Assembly: GCF_900129135.1 (NCBI RefSeq)
Contig: NZ_FQVI01000003.1
Coordinates: forward strand, 1 to 64,000
From: Lactonifactor longoviformis DSM 17459
Lineage (GTDB): Bacteria; Bacillota; Clostridia; Lachnospirales; Lachnospiraceae
Length of the DNA stretch: 64,000 nucleotides
Direction: 5' to 3'
Shown: positions 1 through 6,496 of the stretch, piece after piece
Numbering within the stretch: position 1 is the first letter of the stretch
Layout: each line of letters begins with the position of its first letter
Notes under the pieces: generated by a model
Database searches by the model: none
Told to the model about the DNA's origin: nothing
The model's input: only the letters and a program-made list of their open reading frames with translations
Program-made: the position numbers and the translations under genes

Positions 1-1
1 C

Positions 2-274
2 GAATGGCTTTTACTCAAGCCAACAGATACAGAACAAAGGGATATCTTCGAATTGCTCCATCGGAGGCGTAAGAAATCATCCACGATTTTCTGTTCTCAG
101 TATGGCTTCGAAGAATGGTATGACCAGCTTGGTGGCGATGCAAGTCCACTTGCTGATGCAATCATTGATCGCATTGTTCATGACAGCTACCGAATCAACA
201 TCACAAGCATCGATACAGCGCATGACATCTCCATGCGAGAGGTATATGGACTGGACAAAACATTACGCGAGTAA
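2..274 (+). CDS. istB: IstB-type IS21 transposase helper ATPase, C-terminal part only
   Basis: This is the last ~90 codons of an IS21-family helper ATPase, which works with the IstA transposase. The open frame runs in from the left edge of the window, so the start and the ATPase core are not visible. The recognisable tail has the pattern of IstB C-termini: a basic patch (HRRRKK), then SSTIFCSQYGFEEWYDQLGG, then ADAIIDRIVHDSYRINI. The usual short SMR-like ending is extended by about 20 residues. Imperfect inverted repeats lie just downstream and could be the element's right end. The family call is firm. Whether the element is intact cannot be judged here. Confidence 0.82.
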   Translation, partial: EWLLLKPTDTEQRDIFELLHRRRKKSSTIFCSQYGFEEWYDQLGGDASPLADAIIDRIVHDSYRINITSIDTAHDISMREVYGLDKTLRE

Positions 275-294
275 TCTCGCATAAGATGATTTCC

Positions 295-330
295 ACTTTC
301 CGGACATCTGATTTCCAGATTTCCGGAAGT
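295..330. repeat. Imperfect inverted repeat after istB (possible IS end or terminator)
   Basis: ACTTTCCGGACATCTG (295-310) is nearly complementary to CCAGATTTCCGGAAGT (315-330). A second small hairpin, GTGCGAT/ATCGCAC (329-335 and 339-345), follows directly. The position just after istB fits an IS21 terminal region or a terminator. No target-site duplication can be tested because the left end is outside the window. Confidence 0.4.
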
Positions 331-416
331 GCGATTTCATCGCACAAGAATATTCAGATACAGAGATAAATAAGATGAGTATTACAAGTAGAAACTGCAG
401 CTGCAGGAGGCCACCT

Positions 417-1229
417 ATGATGCTTGAAAAAGATAACCAATTCAACATATTTCCTTCACACATTGGATTAAGAAAATATATTCAGTATTACAACATCGTG
501 TTTCCGGAGAAGGATACGTTCTTGCCTCAATACACGCTTATGCCCAACGCTTGCGGAACACTGTCCCTTGCGTTCGACGGAAACGCGGTTAAGGCTGAGT
601 TATGGGGCGCATCCCTGACACCTATCCCGCTGGGCAGAGAGCCAAACCGCTATCATATCCTGCTGCTTATCCAGTTTTCCCCATATGGTTTGTATCAGAT
701 GATACGTCAAAGCCAAGCTGAGTTTGCGGATAAACGCCTTTCCCTGGCAGACATTGACTATGAACTTTGCAAATTACTGCATCAGGCATTTGTGGTGTCG
801 GAAACCACAGCCGGGCTTGTAAATTCCTGTGAGAAAATATTATACCAGCGCATGGAAAAGCAGGTTGTTTCGGACGCTTTGCTGTTTGCAGCTGCATACA
901 TTTCGGATAGACACGGACAGACACAAGTGCAGGAGGTAGCCCGGCAGTCCGGTTACAGCGAGCGGCATTTAAACCGCCTGTTTCTCACACAAATCGGAAT
1001 GAATATGAAAAACTATGCACGCTTAATCCGCTTTAATTATGTGCTAAAGCAGATTCAGACATCGCCCTGCTTTTTTGCTGCTCTGTCGCAGCAGGCCGGC
1101 TATTTTGATCAGGCCCATTTTGATAAAGACTTTAAGGCCATCAGTGGTGTTACTCCTCAACAGTATTTGGAAACTATGTCGGATTTTTACTATGACGGGA
1201 CGGAAGTCTATCCTATAATTTCCTTATAG
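417..1229 (+). CDS. AraC/XylS-family transcriptional regulator (DUF6597-like N-terminus)
   Basis: A 270-residue DNA-binding regulator. The C-terminal ~100 residues form an AraC helix-turn-helix pair (ARQSGYSERHLNRLF, then LSQQAGYFDQAHFDKDFK and GVTPQQY). The N-terminal ~150 residues resemble the DUF6597 sensory domain found in AraC proteins with no obvious sugar cupin. An upstream in-frame ATG at 375 is possible, but AGGAGG at 405-410 sits 6 nt before the ATG at 417, so 417 is preferred. It lies 13 nt upstream of a VOC-family gene on the same strand and probably co-transcribed with it, suggesting a small stress or xenobiotic response pair. The ligand is unknown. Confidence 0.85.
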   Translation: MMLEKDNQFNIFPSHIGLRKYIQYYNIVFPEKDTFLPQYTLMPNACGTLSLAFDGNAVKAELWGASLTPIPLGREPNRYHILLLIQFSPYGLYQMIRQSQAEFADKRLSLADIDYELCKLLHQAFVVSETTAGLVNSCEKILYQRMEKQVVSDALLFAAAYISDRHGQTQVQEVARQSGYSERHLNRLFLTQIGMNMKNYARLIRFNYVLKQIQTSPCFFAALSQQAGYFDQAHFDKDFKAISGVTPQQYLETMSDFYYDGTEVYPIISL

Positions 1230-1242
1230 GAGGAATAAAAAC

Positions 1243-1701
1243 ATGAAATATCAAGGTTGTCTTTTGGCGGTCAGGGATATCTCCGCCTCTAAAAACTTTT
1301 ATGAAAACGTGCTTCATCAAAATGCAGTCATGGATATTGGAGGGCATGTAGCTTTTGAAGGCTTTTCTCTGCAGGAGGGGTATGCTGATATTGTTGGTAT
1401 TGCTGCTGATTGTGTAAAGGAACAGTCACATAACTTTCAGGTGTATTTTGAAGTGGAGGATTTAGAGCAGGCATATGCTGAGCTAAAACGCTTGCCCAGC
1501 CTGCAGTGGGTACACGAAATCAGGGAATATCCATGGGGACAGCGTGACATTCGGGTGTATGACCCGGACAAACATATTGTGGAGATCGCAGAGGATATGA
1601 CTACGGTTATCAAACGCTTTTTTGCTCAGGGCATGTCGGCGGAGGAAGTGGCCAAACGTACGATGTACCCGGCCGAATTCGTAAAGCAGTATGCGCTGTA
1701 A
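1243..1701 (+). CDS. VOC (glyoxalase/bleomycin-resistance fold) family protein
   Basis: A 152-residue protein whose first ~120 residues have the vicinal-oxygen-chelate pattern: CLLAVRDISASKNFYENVL at the start, FEVEDLEQAYAELK in the middle, and a metal-ligand-like YDPDKHIVEIAED near residue 110. A C-terminal ~35-residue tail (MSAEEVAKRTMYPAEFVKQY) looks like a short helical or HTH-like extension and is not part of the core VOC fold. It follows the AraC gene by 13 nt with a good AGGAGG site. Such proteins bind or modify small electrophiles or antibiotics; the substrate cannot be told. A strong terminator follows. Confidence 0.82.
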   Translation: MKYQGCLLAVRDISASKNFYENVLHQNAVMDIGGHVAFEGFSLQEGYADIVGIAADCVKEQSHNFQVYFEVEDLEQAYAELKRLPSLQWVHEIREYPWGQRDIRVYDPDKHIVEIAEDMTTVIKRFFAQGMSAEEVAKRTMYPAEFVKQYAL

Positions 1702-1718
1702 TCAGATGTATGGAACAA

Positions 1719-1748
1719 GGCGGCTTTCGCAAAAAAGCCGCCGCTATT
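1719..1748 (+). terminator. Rho-independent terminator after the VOC gene
   Basis: A perfect 9-bp stem, GGCGGCTTT (1719-1727) with AAAGCCGCC (1734-1742), closes a 6-nt loop and is followed by an AT-rich run. It ends the AraC-VOC transcript. Confidence 0.8.
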
Positions 1749-1773
1749 TTACTCAGAATAAAGGAGGCCGCCT

Positions 1774-2496
1774 ATGAACTGGGAGCCGTGGACAGGCTGT
1801 TACAAAATAAGTGACGGCTGCACAAACTGTTATTTTTATGGGCCGTATGCAAAACGCTGTGGACAGAATACGATTCTAAAAACAGATAAATTCGACTGGC
1901 CCATCAGGAGAAATAAAAAAGGCGAATATAACATCAAAGGGGATAAGATCCTTGCCACCTGCTTTGCCACCGACTTTTTTCTGCCGGAGGCGGACCAGTG
2001 GCGGGGAGAGGTGTGGGCTATGATTCGGGAACGGACGGACATTGATTTTTTGATTCTGACAAAGCGGATCGACCGTTTCCCTGTATCCCTTCCCGCCGAC
2101 TGGGGCGAAGGCTATGACAACGTGAACATTGGCTGCACGGTAGAAAATCAGGCGCTGGCCGATTACCGGCTTCCCTTATTTTTATCTTATCCAATAAAGC
2201 GGAGGTTCATCGCCTGCGCTCCGCTTTTGGAGGCAATCGATCTCACTCCTTATCTTCATGGGGTGGATCATGTTACTGTGGGGGGCGAAACTGGGCGGGA
2301 AGCGCGTGTGTGTGATTATGAGTGGGTGCTGCAGATCCGGGAGCAATGTGTCAAAGCGGGCGTGACCTTTTGGTTTAAAAATACAGGATCGCTTTTCCGC
2401 CATGACGGCATTGCAGAAAAAATTAACCCATATAAGCAGACCGGCATAGCAAAAGGGCTTGGCATCGATATTTCAGACGGGAAACGGTTGTTTTAA
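1774..2496 (+). CDS. DUF5131 (phage Gp37/Gp68-like) family protein
   Basis: A 240-residue protein of the DUF5131 family, known from phage and bacterial genomes and of uncertain biochemistry. Residues 6-21 carry WTGCYKISDGCTNCYF with Cys9, Cys16 and Cys19, a Cys-x6-Cys-x2-Cys arrangement reminiscent of a metal or Fe-S cluster site. VTVGGETGREAR and FWFKNTG are also typical of the family. AGGAGG lies just before the start. It stands alone between a terminator and a separate GNAT gene. The family is confident; a radical-SAM-like fold is a suspicion only. Confidence 0.8.
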   Translation: MNWEPWTGCYKISDGCTNCYFYGPYAKRCGQNTILKTDKFDWPIRRNKKGEYNIKGDKILATCFATDFFLPEADQWRGEVWAMIRERTDIDFLILTKRIDRFPVSLPADWGEGYDNVNIGCTVENQALADYRLPLFLSYPIKRRFIACAPLLEAIDLTPYLHGVDHVTVGGETGREARVCDYEWVLQIREQCVKAGVTFWFKNTGSLFRHDGIAEKINPYKQTGIAKGLGIDISDGKRLF

Positions 2497-2537
2497 TCAT
2501 AAAATAAAAATAATTTTGCTCCAATAGATATACCTTT

Positions 2538-2567
2538 CTTATGTATCATAAGGACGAGAACTATAAT
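2538..2567 (+). promoter_or_regulatory. Palindrome CTTATG-TAT-CATAAG and TATAAT upstream of the GNAT gene
   Basis: A perfect 6+6 palindrome around a 3-nt centre (2538-2552) lies 9 nt before TATAAT (2562-2567). The arrangement would place an operator in the spacer of a sigma-70 promoter. No regulator is assigned. Confidence 0.35.
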
Positions 2568-2588
2568 TTAAATTAGGAGGGCAGATAC

Positions 2589-3059
2589 ATGTTTAGGATA
2601 AGACATATGGATCAGACGGATTTAGGAATATTCAGGAAATGGCTGTATACACCTCACGTTGCCAAGTGGTATCACGAGCCACTGGATTGGATCAGCGAGG
2701 TTGAGAAGCAGGACAGCGAGTTTTGCTGGATACACCATTTTATTGTGGAGCATGAAGGAAAACCCATCGGTTTTTGCCAGTATTATGCCTGCGAAGACAG
2801 CGATGAATCTTGGGAGGGCTACACAGCAATGGGCGGTTCCTACAGCATTGACTATATGATTGGGGAATCCGATTGCCTCCGGAGAGGATTTGGCAAAAGG
2901 ATTGTGGATGACTTAACAGACAGGATCGCCCTACATCCAGATGCCAAAAGGATTGTGGTACAGCCAGAGCCGGAGAATAAGGCTTCCTGCGGTCTGCTTC
3001 TGTCCTGCGGTTTTATGCTCGACAAGGAAAAGGAGATTTATGTGAAACCTTTGCCTTGA
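2589..3059 (+). CDS. GNAT-family N-acetyltransferase (AAC(6')-like)
   Basis: A 156-residue GNAT acetyltransferase. The opening IRHMDQTDLGIFRKWLYTPHVAKWY and the mid-region IDYMIGESDCLRRGFGKRIVDDL (acetyl-CoA-binding motif A, R/GxGxG/A-like) are typical of the RimJ-like and aminoglycoside 6'-acetyltransferase branch. VVQPEPENKASCGLLLSCGF forms the C-terminal motif B. Acetyl-CoA would be the donor. The acceptor may be an aminoglycoside, spermidine-like amine or peptide; sequence alone does not decide. The start has AGGAGG 7 nt upstream. Single-gene unit. Confidence 0.8.
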   Translation: MFRIRHMDQTDLGIFRKWLYTPHVAKWYHEPLDWISEVEKQDSEFCWIHHFIVEHEGKPIGFCQYYACEDSDESWEGYTAMGGSYSIDYMIGESDCLRRGFGKRIVDDLTDRIALHPDAKRIVVQPEPENKASCGLLLSCGFMLDKEKEIYVKPLP

Positions 3060-3145
3060 GCAGAGGGCAGGACTAAGGTGAACAGATACGTTTGGCAAAC
3101 TGGAATTTGCAGCAGATATTATTATAGTATCGGAGGAATTAATAT

Positions 3146-3607
3146 ATGCAAAACCTTCTCAATGCGTTAACAAGTGAAAGTAAAAACGTGGAGCTGCCCG
3201 AGGAATTTAACTATTTCGGGAAGCTTATCGGCAGTTGGAAAATCGATTACATTGATAATAGCAATTCTCATTCGATAAAAGGCGAGTGGCATTTTTCATG
3301 GATTCTAGACGGAATGGCAATTCAGGATGTTATTCTCCTGCCCGATTTTGAATACGGAACGACGCTCCGCGTTTATAACCCCGGGACGTATGCTTGGGAT
3401 ATTGCGTATTGTTATACAGGGAAAATTATGCGCTTTGAAGCGAGAAAACAAGACGATATCATAGTCCTTACGAACATTGAGAATGAAAGACGAAAATGGG
3501 TGTTTGCCAAAATCGAGAATAATAATTTTCATTGGCAGGATGTGATGGTAAAGGATGACGGTGAATGGCAGATTAATTTTGACATATTTGCCCAGCGCAT
3601 ATGGTAA
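3146..3607 (+). CDS. Small beta-rich protein of unknown function (DUF1579/lipocalin-like)
   Basis: A 153-residue soluble protein with many aromatic residues and alternating polar/hydrophobic strands (YFGKLIGSWKIDYIDN, KGEWHFSWILDGMAIQDVIL, FEARKQDDIIVLTNI). This is the layout of a small lipocalin- or SRPBCC-like barrel and recalls DUF1579-type proteins. No signal peptide or membrane segment is seen. CGGAGGAATTAATAT precedes the ATG. A hairpin terminator follows at 3656. I do not recognise a specific function; the coding call rests on the ribosome site, length and composition. Confidence 0.65.
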   Translation: MQNLLNALTSESKNVELPEEFNYFGKLIGSWKIDYIDNSNSHSIKGEWHFSWILDGMAIQDVILLPDFEYGTTLRVYNPGTYAWDIAYCYTGKIMRFEARKQDDIIVLTNIENERRKWVFAKIENNNFHWQDVMVKDDGEWQINFDIFAQRIW

Positions 3608-3655
3608 GCCTTGTGTTTGTTGCGCAAATCGAGCTTCCTGTTGCTTGCCGAGGAA

Positions 3656-3689
3656 GGGCCAGTCTGCCTTGTGCGGACTGGCCCGTTTT
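3656..3689 (+). terminator. Terminator after the unknown small gene
   Basis: GGGCCAGTC (3656-3664) pairs with GACTGGCCC (3676-3684), followed by GTTTT. Stable GC stem with a short T run. Confidence 0.7.
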
Positions 3690-3870
3690 GCGGCCAGAAG
3701 CAGCTAAGATTCCAGAAGCAGGGAAAGGGTTGAAGGAAAAGAACCAATGATATGTAAAATAATGAAATCTTCATATGGAGAAAAAATAATATAATGGTAG
3801 AATAAAAAGCATACCAAACTAATGATGCGCCTCAAGCCTTTTTCCATCCACAGAAAGATCAGGTGATGCA

Positions 3871-4434
3871 ATGAAATATCTGGAAGCCATTGAGGAACCG
3901 GAGTTTGTTTCTTATACAATTGAGCAGTTAAAGATTGATTTGGAGGCGCTTGTAAAATGGAAGAACCTCACTCCTATTCAGGATCCTGCAAGGGTGTATA
4001 CGATTGCGGATTAAAAAACAAACAGTACCGCTATACTATGTCGGAATATGCGGTGGAGATAGAAAGGATGACGGTGCGCCTGGAAAATCTGTTTTTGGAG
4101 TCAGGGAATTTGTCCACAAATCTGTTTGTGCGTCTGGAGAGAGGGCTTGATGAGGCGGAGGACATGAAGCAGTGCAGCCTGAAGGAACTCAATGAGTGGT
4201 GGAGGAATGTTCAGGAGGATTTTAAGAGGCCGAACCAGAACTATCAGGATTATCTGAGAGACTTCTACTCTGGGCGGACCGATCGTCTTCTGAAATCCGT
4301 GGAATTTATTGTACATAAGGATAAGTTTATCAAGTATCTGCATGAATTTGTCCAGGCAAATATGAATTCAGGAGTTCCAGGAAATACGGGATTACTGTAT
4401 TTTATGTGTACTTCTGATATGTCTGGAGGACAAA
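3871..4434 (+). pseudogene. Decayed TIGR02677/DUF2397-family gene (Wadjet-type JetA-like remnant)
   Basis: The first frame (3871-4014) reads MKYLEAIEEPEFVSYTIEQL... and LEALVKWKNLTPIQDPARVY, the hallmark N-terminal wHTH region of TIGR02677 proteins. A one-base deletion near 4012-4014 creates a stop. The sequence resumes in another frame as NKQYRYTMSEYAVEIERM and continues to KFIKYLHEFVQ near 4356, where homology seems to break again. TIGR02677-TIGR02680 proteins form an SMC-like plasmid-restriction operon (EptABCD/Wadjet type, from established work). Only a fragment of that operon survives here, so it cannot function. Confidence 0.68.
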
Positions 4435-4928
4435 GAGGAACAAGAGCAGTTTCTTTTGTCAGAGCAGATTGATTTTGTGGGTGTGCTGCAGTTTATAGAG
4501 CGGCTTTCTATGCTCCGTGTATACGGGCAGCTGGCGAACAGTCCAGCTTTGTACTGGGAGAACAACGAGGATCCGGATTCCCTGTATCTGAAGAGCCAGC
4601 GCGCCTGGGTTTCCAGATATATGGGAGAGTATCTGGGGGAAGGCGATGGATTTCTGGGGCTTTGTGCTCCTGGACGGGCGCAGGATCGGGTATGATCTTT
4701 GGATTTCGCAGGCCGGAAGCTTGATAAAGCCAGGGCAGATAAAGCAGACGCGGAGCAACAGAGGGGAAGCAGCTTATTGACAGACTTATGTCACAGCTAA
4801 ATACCATTCAGAATCCGGGTCTGGCTCAGACAGCTTCGCGTTTAAAAAAGACAAAAAAAGCGGCATACCAGGAAAATCTTCTGCGGGAACTGCTGGGAGA
4901 TTTGTCAGAGGGGCAGGGCAGCCTCTGA
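4435..4928 (+). pseudogene. Further decayed fragments, possibly TIGR02678-like
   Basis: Directly after the TIGR02677 remnant, a shifted frame reads EEQEQFLLSEQIDFVGVLQF and continues to about 4695 with a stop. EEQEQFLLSE recalls the middle of TIGR02678/DUF2398 proteins, the usual next gene in the same operon. A last coding-like segment, MSQLNTIQNPGLAQTASRLK..., is at 4788-4928. The frames change several times and no intact protein is possible. The TIGR02678 link is tentative; the third segment is not recognised. Confidence 0.45.
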
Positions 4929-4982
4929 GGACGTAAAAGGCTGCCGGACAGGGACGTTACAGATTAATAGATAGGTGAGGGA

Positions 4983-6014
4983 CTATGGCTGTGAGTACGG
5001 TTCTTTGTCGGTTAAAAGATTGGTAATAACACTGATGATTCCTGTCAAATATTCATCCGAAATATCCTGCTGCAAATGAAAATGGGGCAGTAACTGGGGC
5101 GGCAGTACCTTATTCACATTTTCCTGAATCTGCAGAACCAGTTCATCGGTAAACCGAAAGCCGCAAAGGATGATATAGAGGGGATCCGTAATGGTAATAA
5201 TGGTAATAATGACTTTTGAAATCAGCTCCACAAAAGTGCTGTCACTGTCACACTGTTCAATCAGTTCTTTTCTTGAGGACACGTAAGGCAGAAAGTTAAT
5301 TTCCCCGGAAAAGTTTGCGTTTCCCCGAATAAGATGACCGTTTACCATAAAACCGGCACCATAAATGTAATGTTCAGGCACATTTAGCAAGGCATAGTTT
5401 TTCAGACCAAAATTCGAATGAGCCTGAAAATAACCAAAGGTTTTAAAATGCATTTCATTGTCAATAAATACTTTCACATGGTATTTTGTCTGTAATAAAT
5501 CTCTTAAGTTCAGATGCTCCAGCTCTTCTATATCACAGTATAAAACTTCTCCGTGAACTACCATGCCGGGGATCCCGATTCCGATTACCTTGATTCTAGG
5601 CGTTTTTTCAAATTGTTCAGCGATTAAAGAGTCCAAAAATTCAAAGGAAAGCTGATGCAGAGACTTTATATAAGACTCTCTCACCAGAACAGTGCCCTGG
5701 AGATTCACCGTAGCCAATTCAATTTGATTAAATTCACCGTTTGCCACAAGGGATATAGCCAAAGCCAGAGAAGTATTGGCATTGTAAATATATATTTTTG
5801 ACGGGCGGCCGCCCTGGGACGGAGCCATATCCCCTTGCGAGAGTTCACCCGATTCCACTAACTCCCGGATGATATTTCCGCAGGTTGAAATGCTTAAGCC
5901 TGTGAGCTGCGCTATTTCGTTGCGGGTTCCCTGGCCGATTTCCCGGAATGCAGAAACGACCAGTTCTTTATTCTGCTGTTTTAACAGCATTGTTGTTCTA
6001 ATAGGTGTATTCAT
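4983..6014 (-). CDS. ROK-family (NagC/XylR-type) transcriptional repressor
   Basis: A 343-residue repressor. A winged HTH (residues ~15-75, NEIAQLTGLSISTCGNIIRE) leads into a ROK sugar-kinase-like domain (GGRPSKIYIYN, VIGIGIPGMV, GAGFMVNGHLIRG). The Cys-rich zinc motif of classic ROK proteins after the GE.. segment is absent, so ligand sensing may differ. An ATG at 6026 exists, but its own GGAGG serves the ATG at 6014, which I prefer. The gene is divergent from the 13-gene operon at 6497 and is its obvious local regulator. Repeated CAAGACNTA motifs lie between them, one overlapping its own promoter, which implies autoregulation. Confidence 0.85.
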   Translation of the reverse strand: MNTPIRTTMLLKQQNKELVVSAFREIGQGTRNEIAQLTGLSISTCGNIIRELVESGELSQGDMAPSQGGRPSKIYIYNANTSLALAISLVANGEFNQIELATVNLQGTVLVRESYIKSLHQLSFEFLDSLIAEQFEKTPRIKVIGIGIPGMVVHGEVLYCDIEELEHLNLRDLLQTKYHVKVFIDNEMHFKTFGYFQAHSNFGLKNYALLNVPEHYIYGAGFMVNGHLIRGNANFSGEINFLPYVSSRKELIEQCDSDSTFVELISKVIITIITITDPLYIILCGFRFTDELVLQIQENVNKVLPPQLLPHFHLQQDISDEYLTGIISVITNLLTDKEPYSQP

Positions 6015-6046
6015 TTTATCCTCCATTTATAAGCCATAGAAAATAC

Positions 6047-6097
6047 TTATGACAAGACTTATCATAAACGGAATAACACAAATTGTCAAGACATAAC
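6047..6097. promoter_or_regulatory. Candidate ROK operators (TTATGA/TCATAA palindrome and CAAGACNTA repeats)
   Basis: TTATGA (6047-6052) and TCATAA (6062-6067) form an inverted repeat with 9 nt between them. The core CAAGACTTAT lies at 6053-6062, and CAAGACATAAC recurs at 6087-6097 over the -35 element. A third copy is at 6404-6414, just downstream of the operon promoter. Shared by both divergent promoters, they are the best candidates for ROK binding sites. Confidence 0.5.
6061..6089 (-). promoter_or_regulatory. Sigma-70 promoter of the ROK gene
   Basis: On the minus strand TTGACA (6084-6089) and TATGAT (6061-6066) are separated by exactly 17 nt, a near-consensus vegetative promoter placed 47 nt upstream of the ROK start. 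Confidence 0.75.
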
Positions 6098-6170
6098 AAG
6101 GCTACTTCAGATGGTTCATAGTTTTGAGTAAAATACAATAATAAAGTGTGCAAACAGGTATATGGAAAAA

Positions 6171-6205
6171 AGAGACGTCGGAATACGGATTCCGGCTCTT
6201 TTTTT
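6171..6205. terminator. Bidirectional terminator-like hairpin in the divergent intergenic region
   Basis: AGAG-ACGT-CGGAAT (6171-6184) pairs with ATTCCG-G-CTCT (6189-6199), with a small internal asymmetry. It is flanked by T runs on both strands (TTTTTTT on plus; TTTTTT on minus). It sits between the two divergent promoters, so it may insulate them or end a short untracked transcript. Confidence 0.5.
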
Positions 6206-6351
6206 GCCATGAAATCCGTAATAGTCAATTCAATCCGGAGAGATGCAAGTTATCTCCAGGTAAGGGCGTTGTCTGTGTGATGTGTTAAAAAAATTATCAA
6301 AAAATACAGCATTTTCCAAATAAAAACTTAAATTAAACTTTAAAAAAAATA

Positions 6352-6414
6352 TTGACAGAAAAGGAAGAATGAGATAAAATCTACTTTATAATAAAACTTA
6401 CGGCAAGACATAAC
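6352..6414 (+). promoter_or_regulatory. Promoter of the 13-gene operon with downstream operator copy
   Basis: TTGACA (6352-6357), a 17-nt spacer and TAAAAT (6375-6380) form a strong sigma-70 promoter. CAAGACATAAC at 6404-6414 lies just after the expected start of transcription, matching the motif near the ROK promoter; binding there would block elongation or initiation. The leader to the first gene is about 110 nt, and no known riboswitch was recognised in it. Confidence 0.7.
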
Positions 6415-6496
6415 TTAATACATAAAGCAATATAAAACGTTAATGCCGCCGAAAGAAGATGATCGGGAAAATTTAATAAGTCTGGAGGGTAGCAGG

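Noticed and set aside
6016-6228. A 70-residue minus-strand frame in the ROK-operon intergenic region
   Set aside because: It overlaps both the ROK promoter and the bidirectional hairpin and has no ribosome site.
6390-6496. Cobalamin riboswitch in the leader of the B12 mutase operon
   Set aside because: The leader is only ~110 nt and lacks the conserved B12-box; too short for the element.
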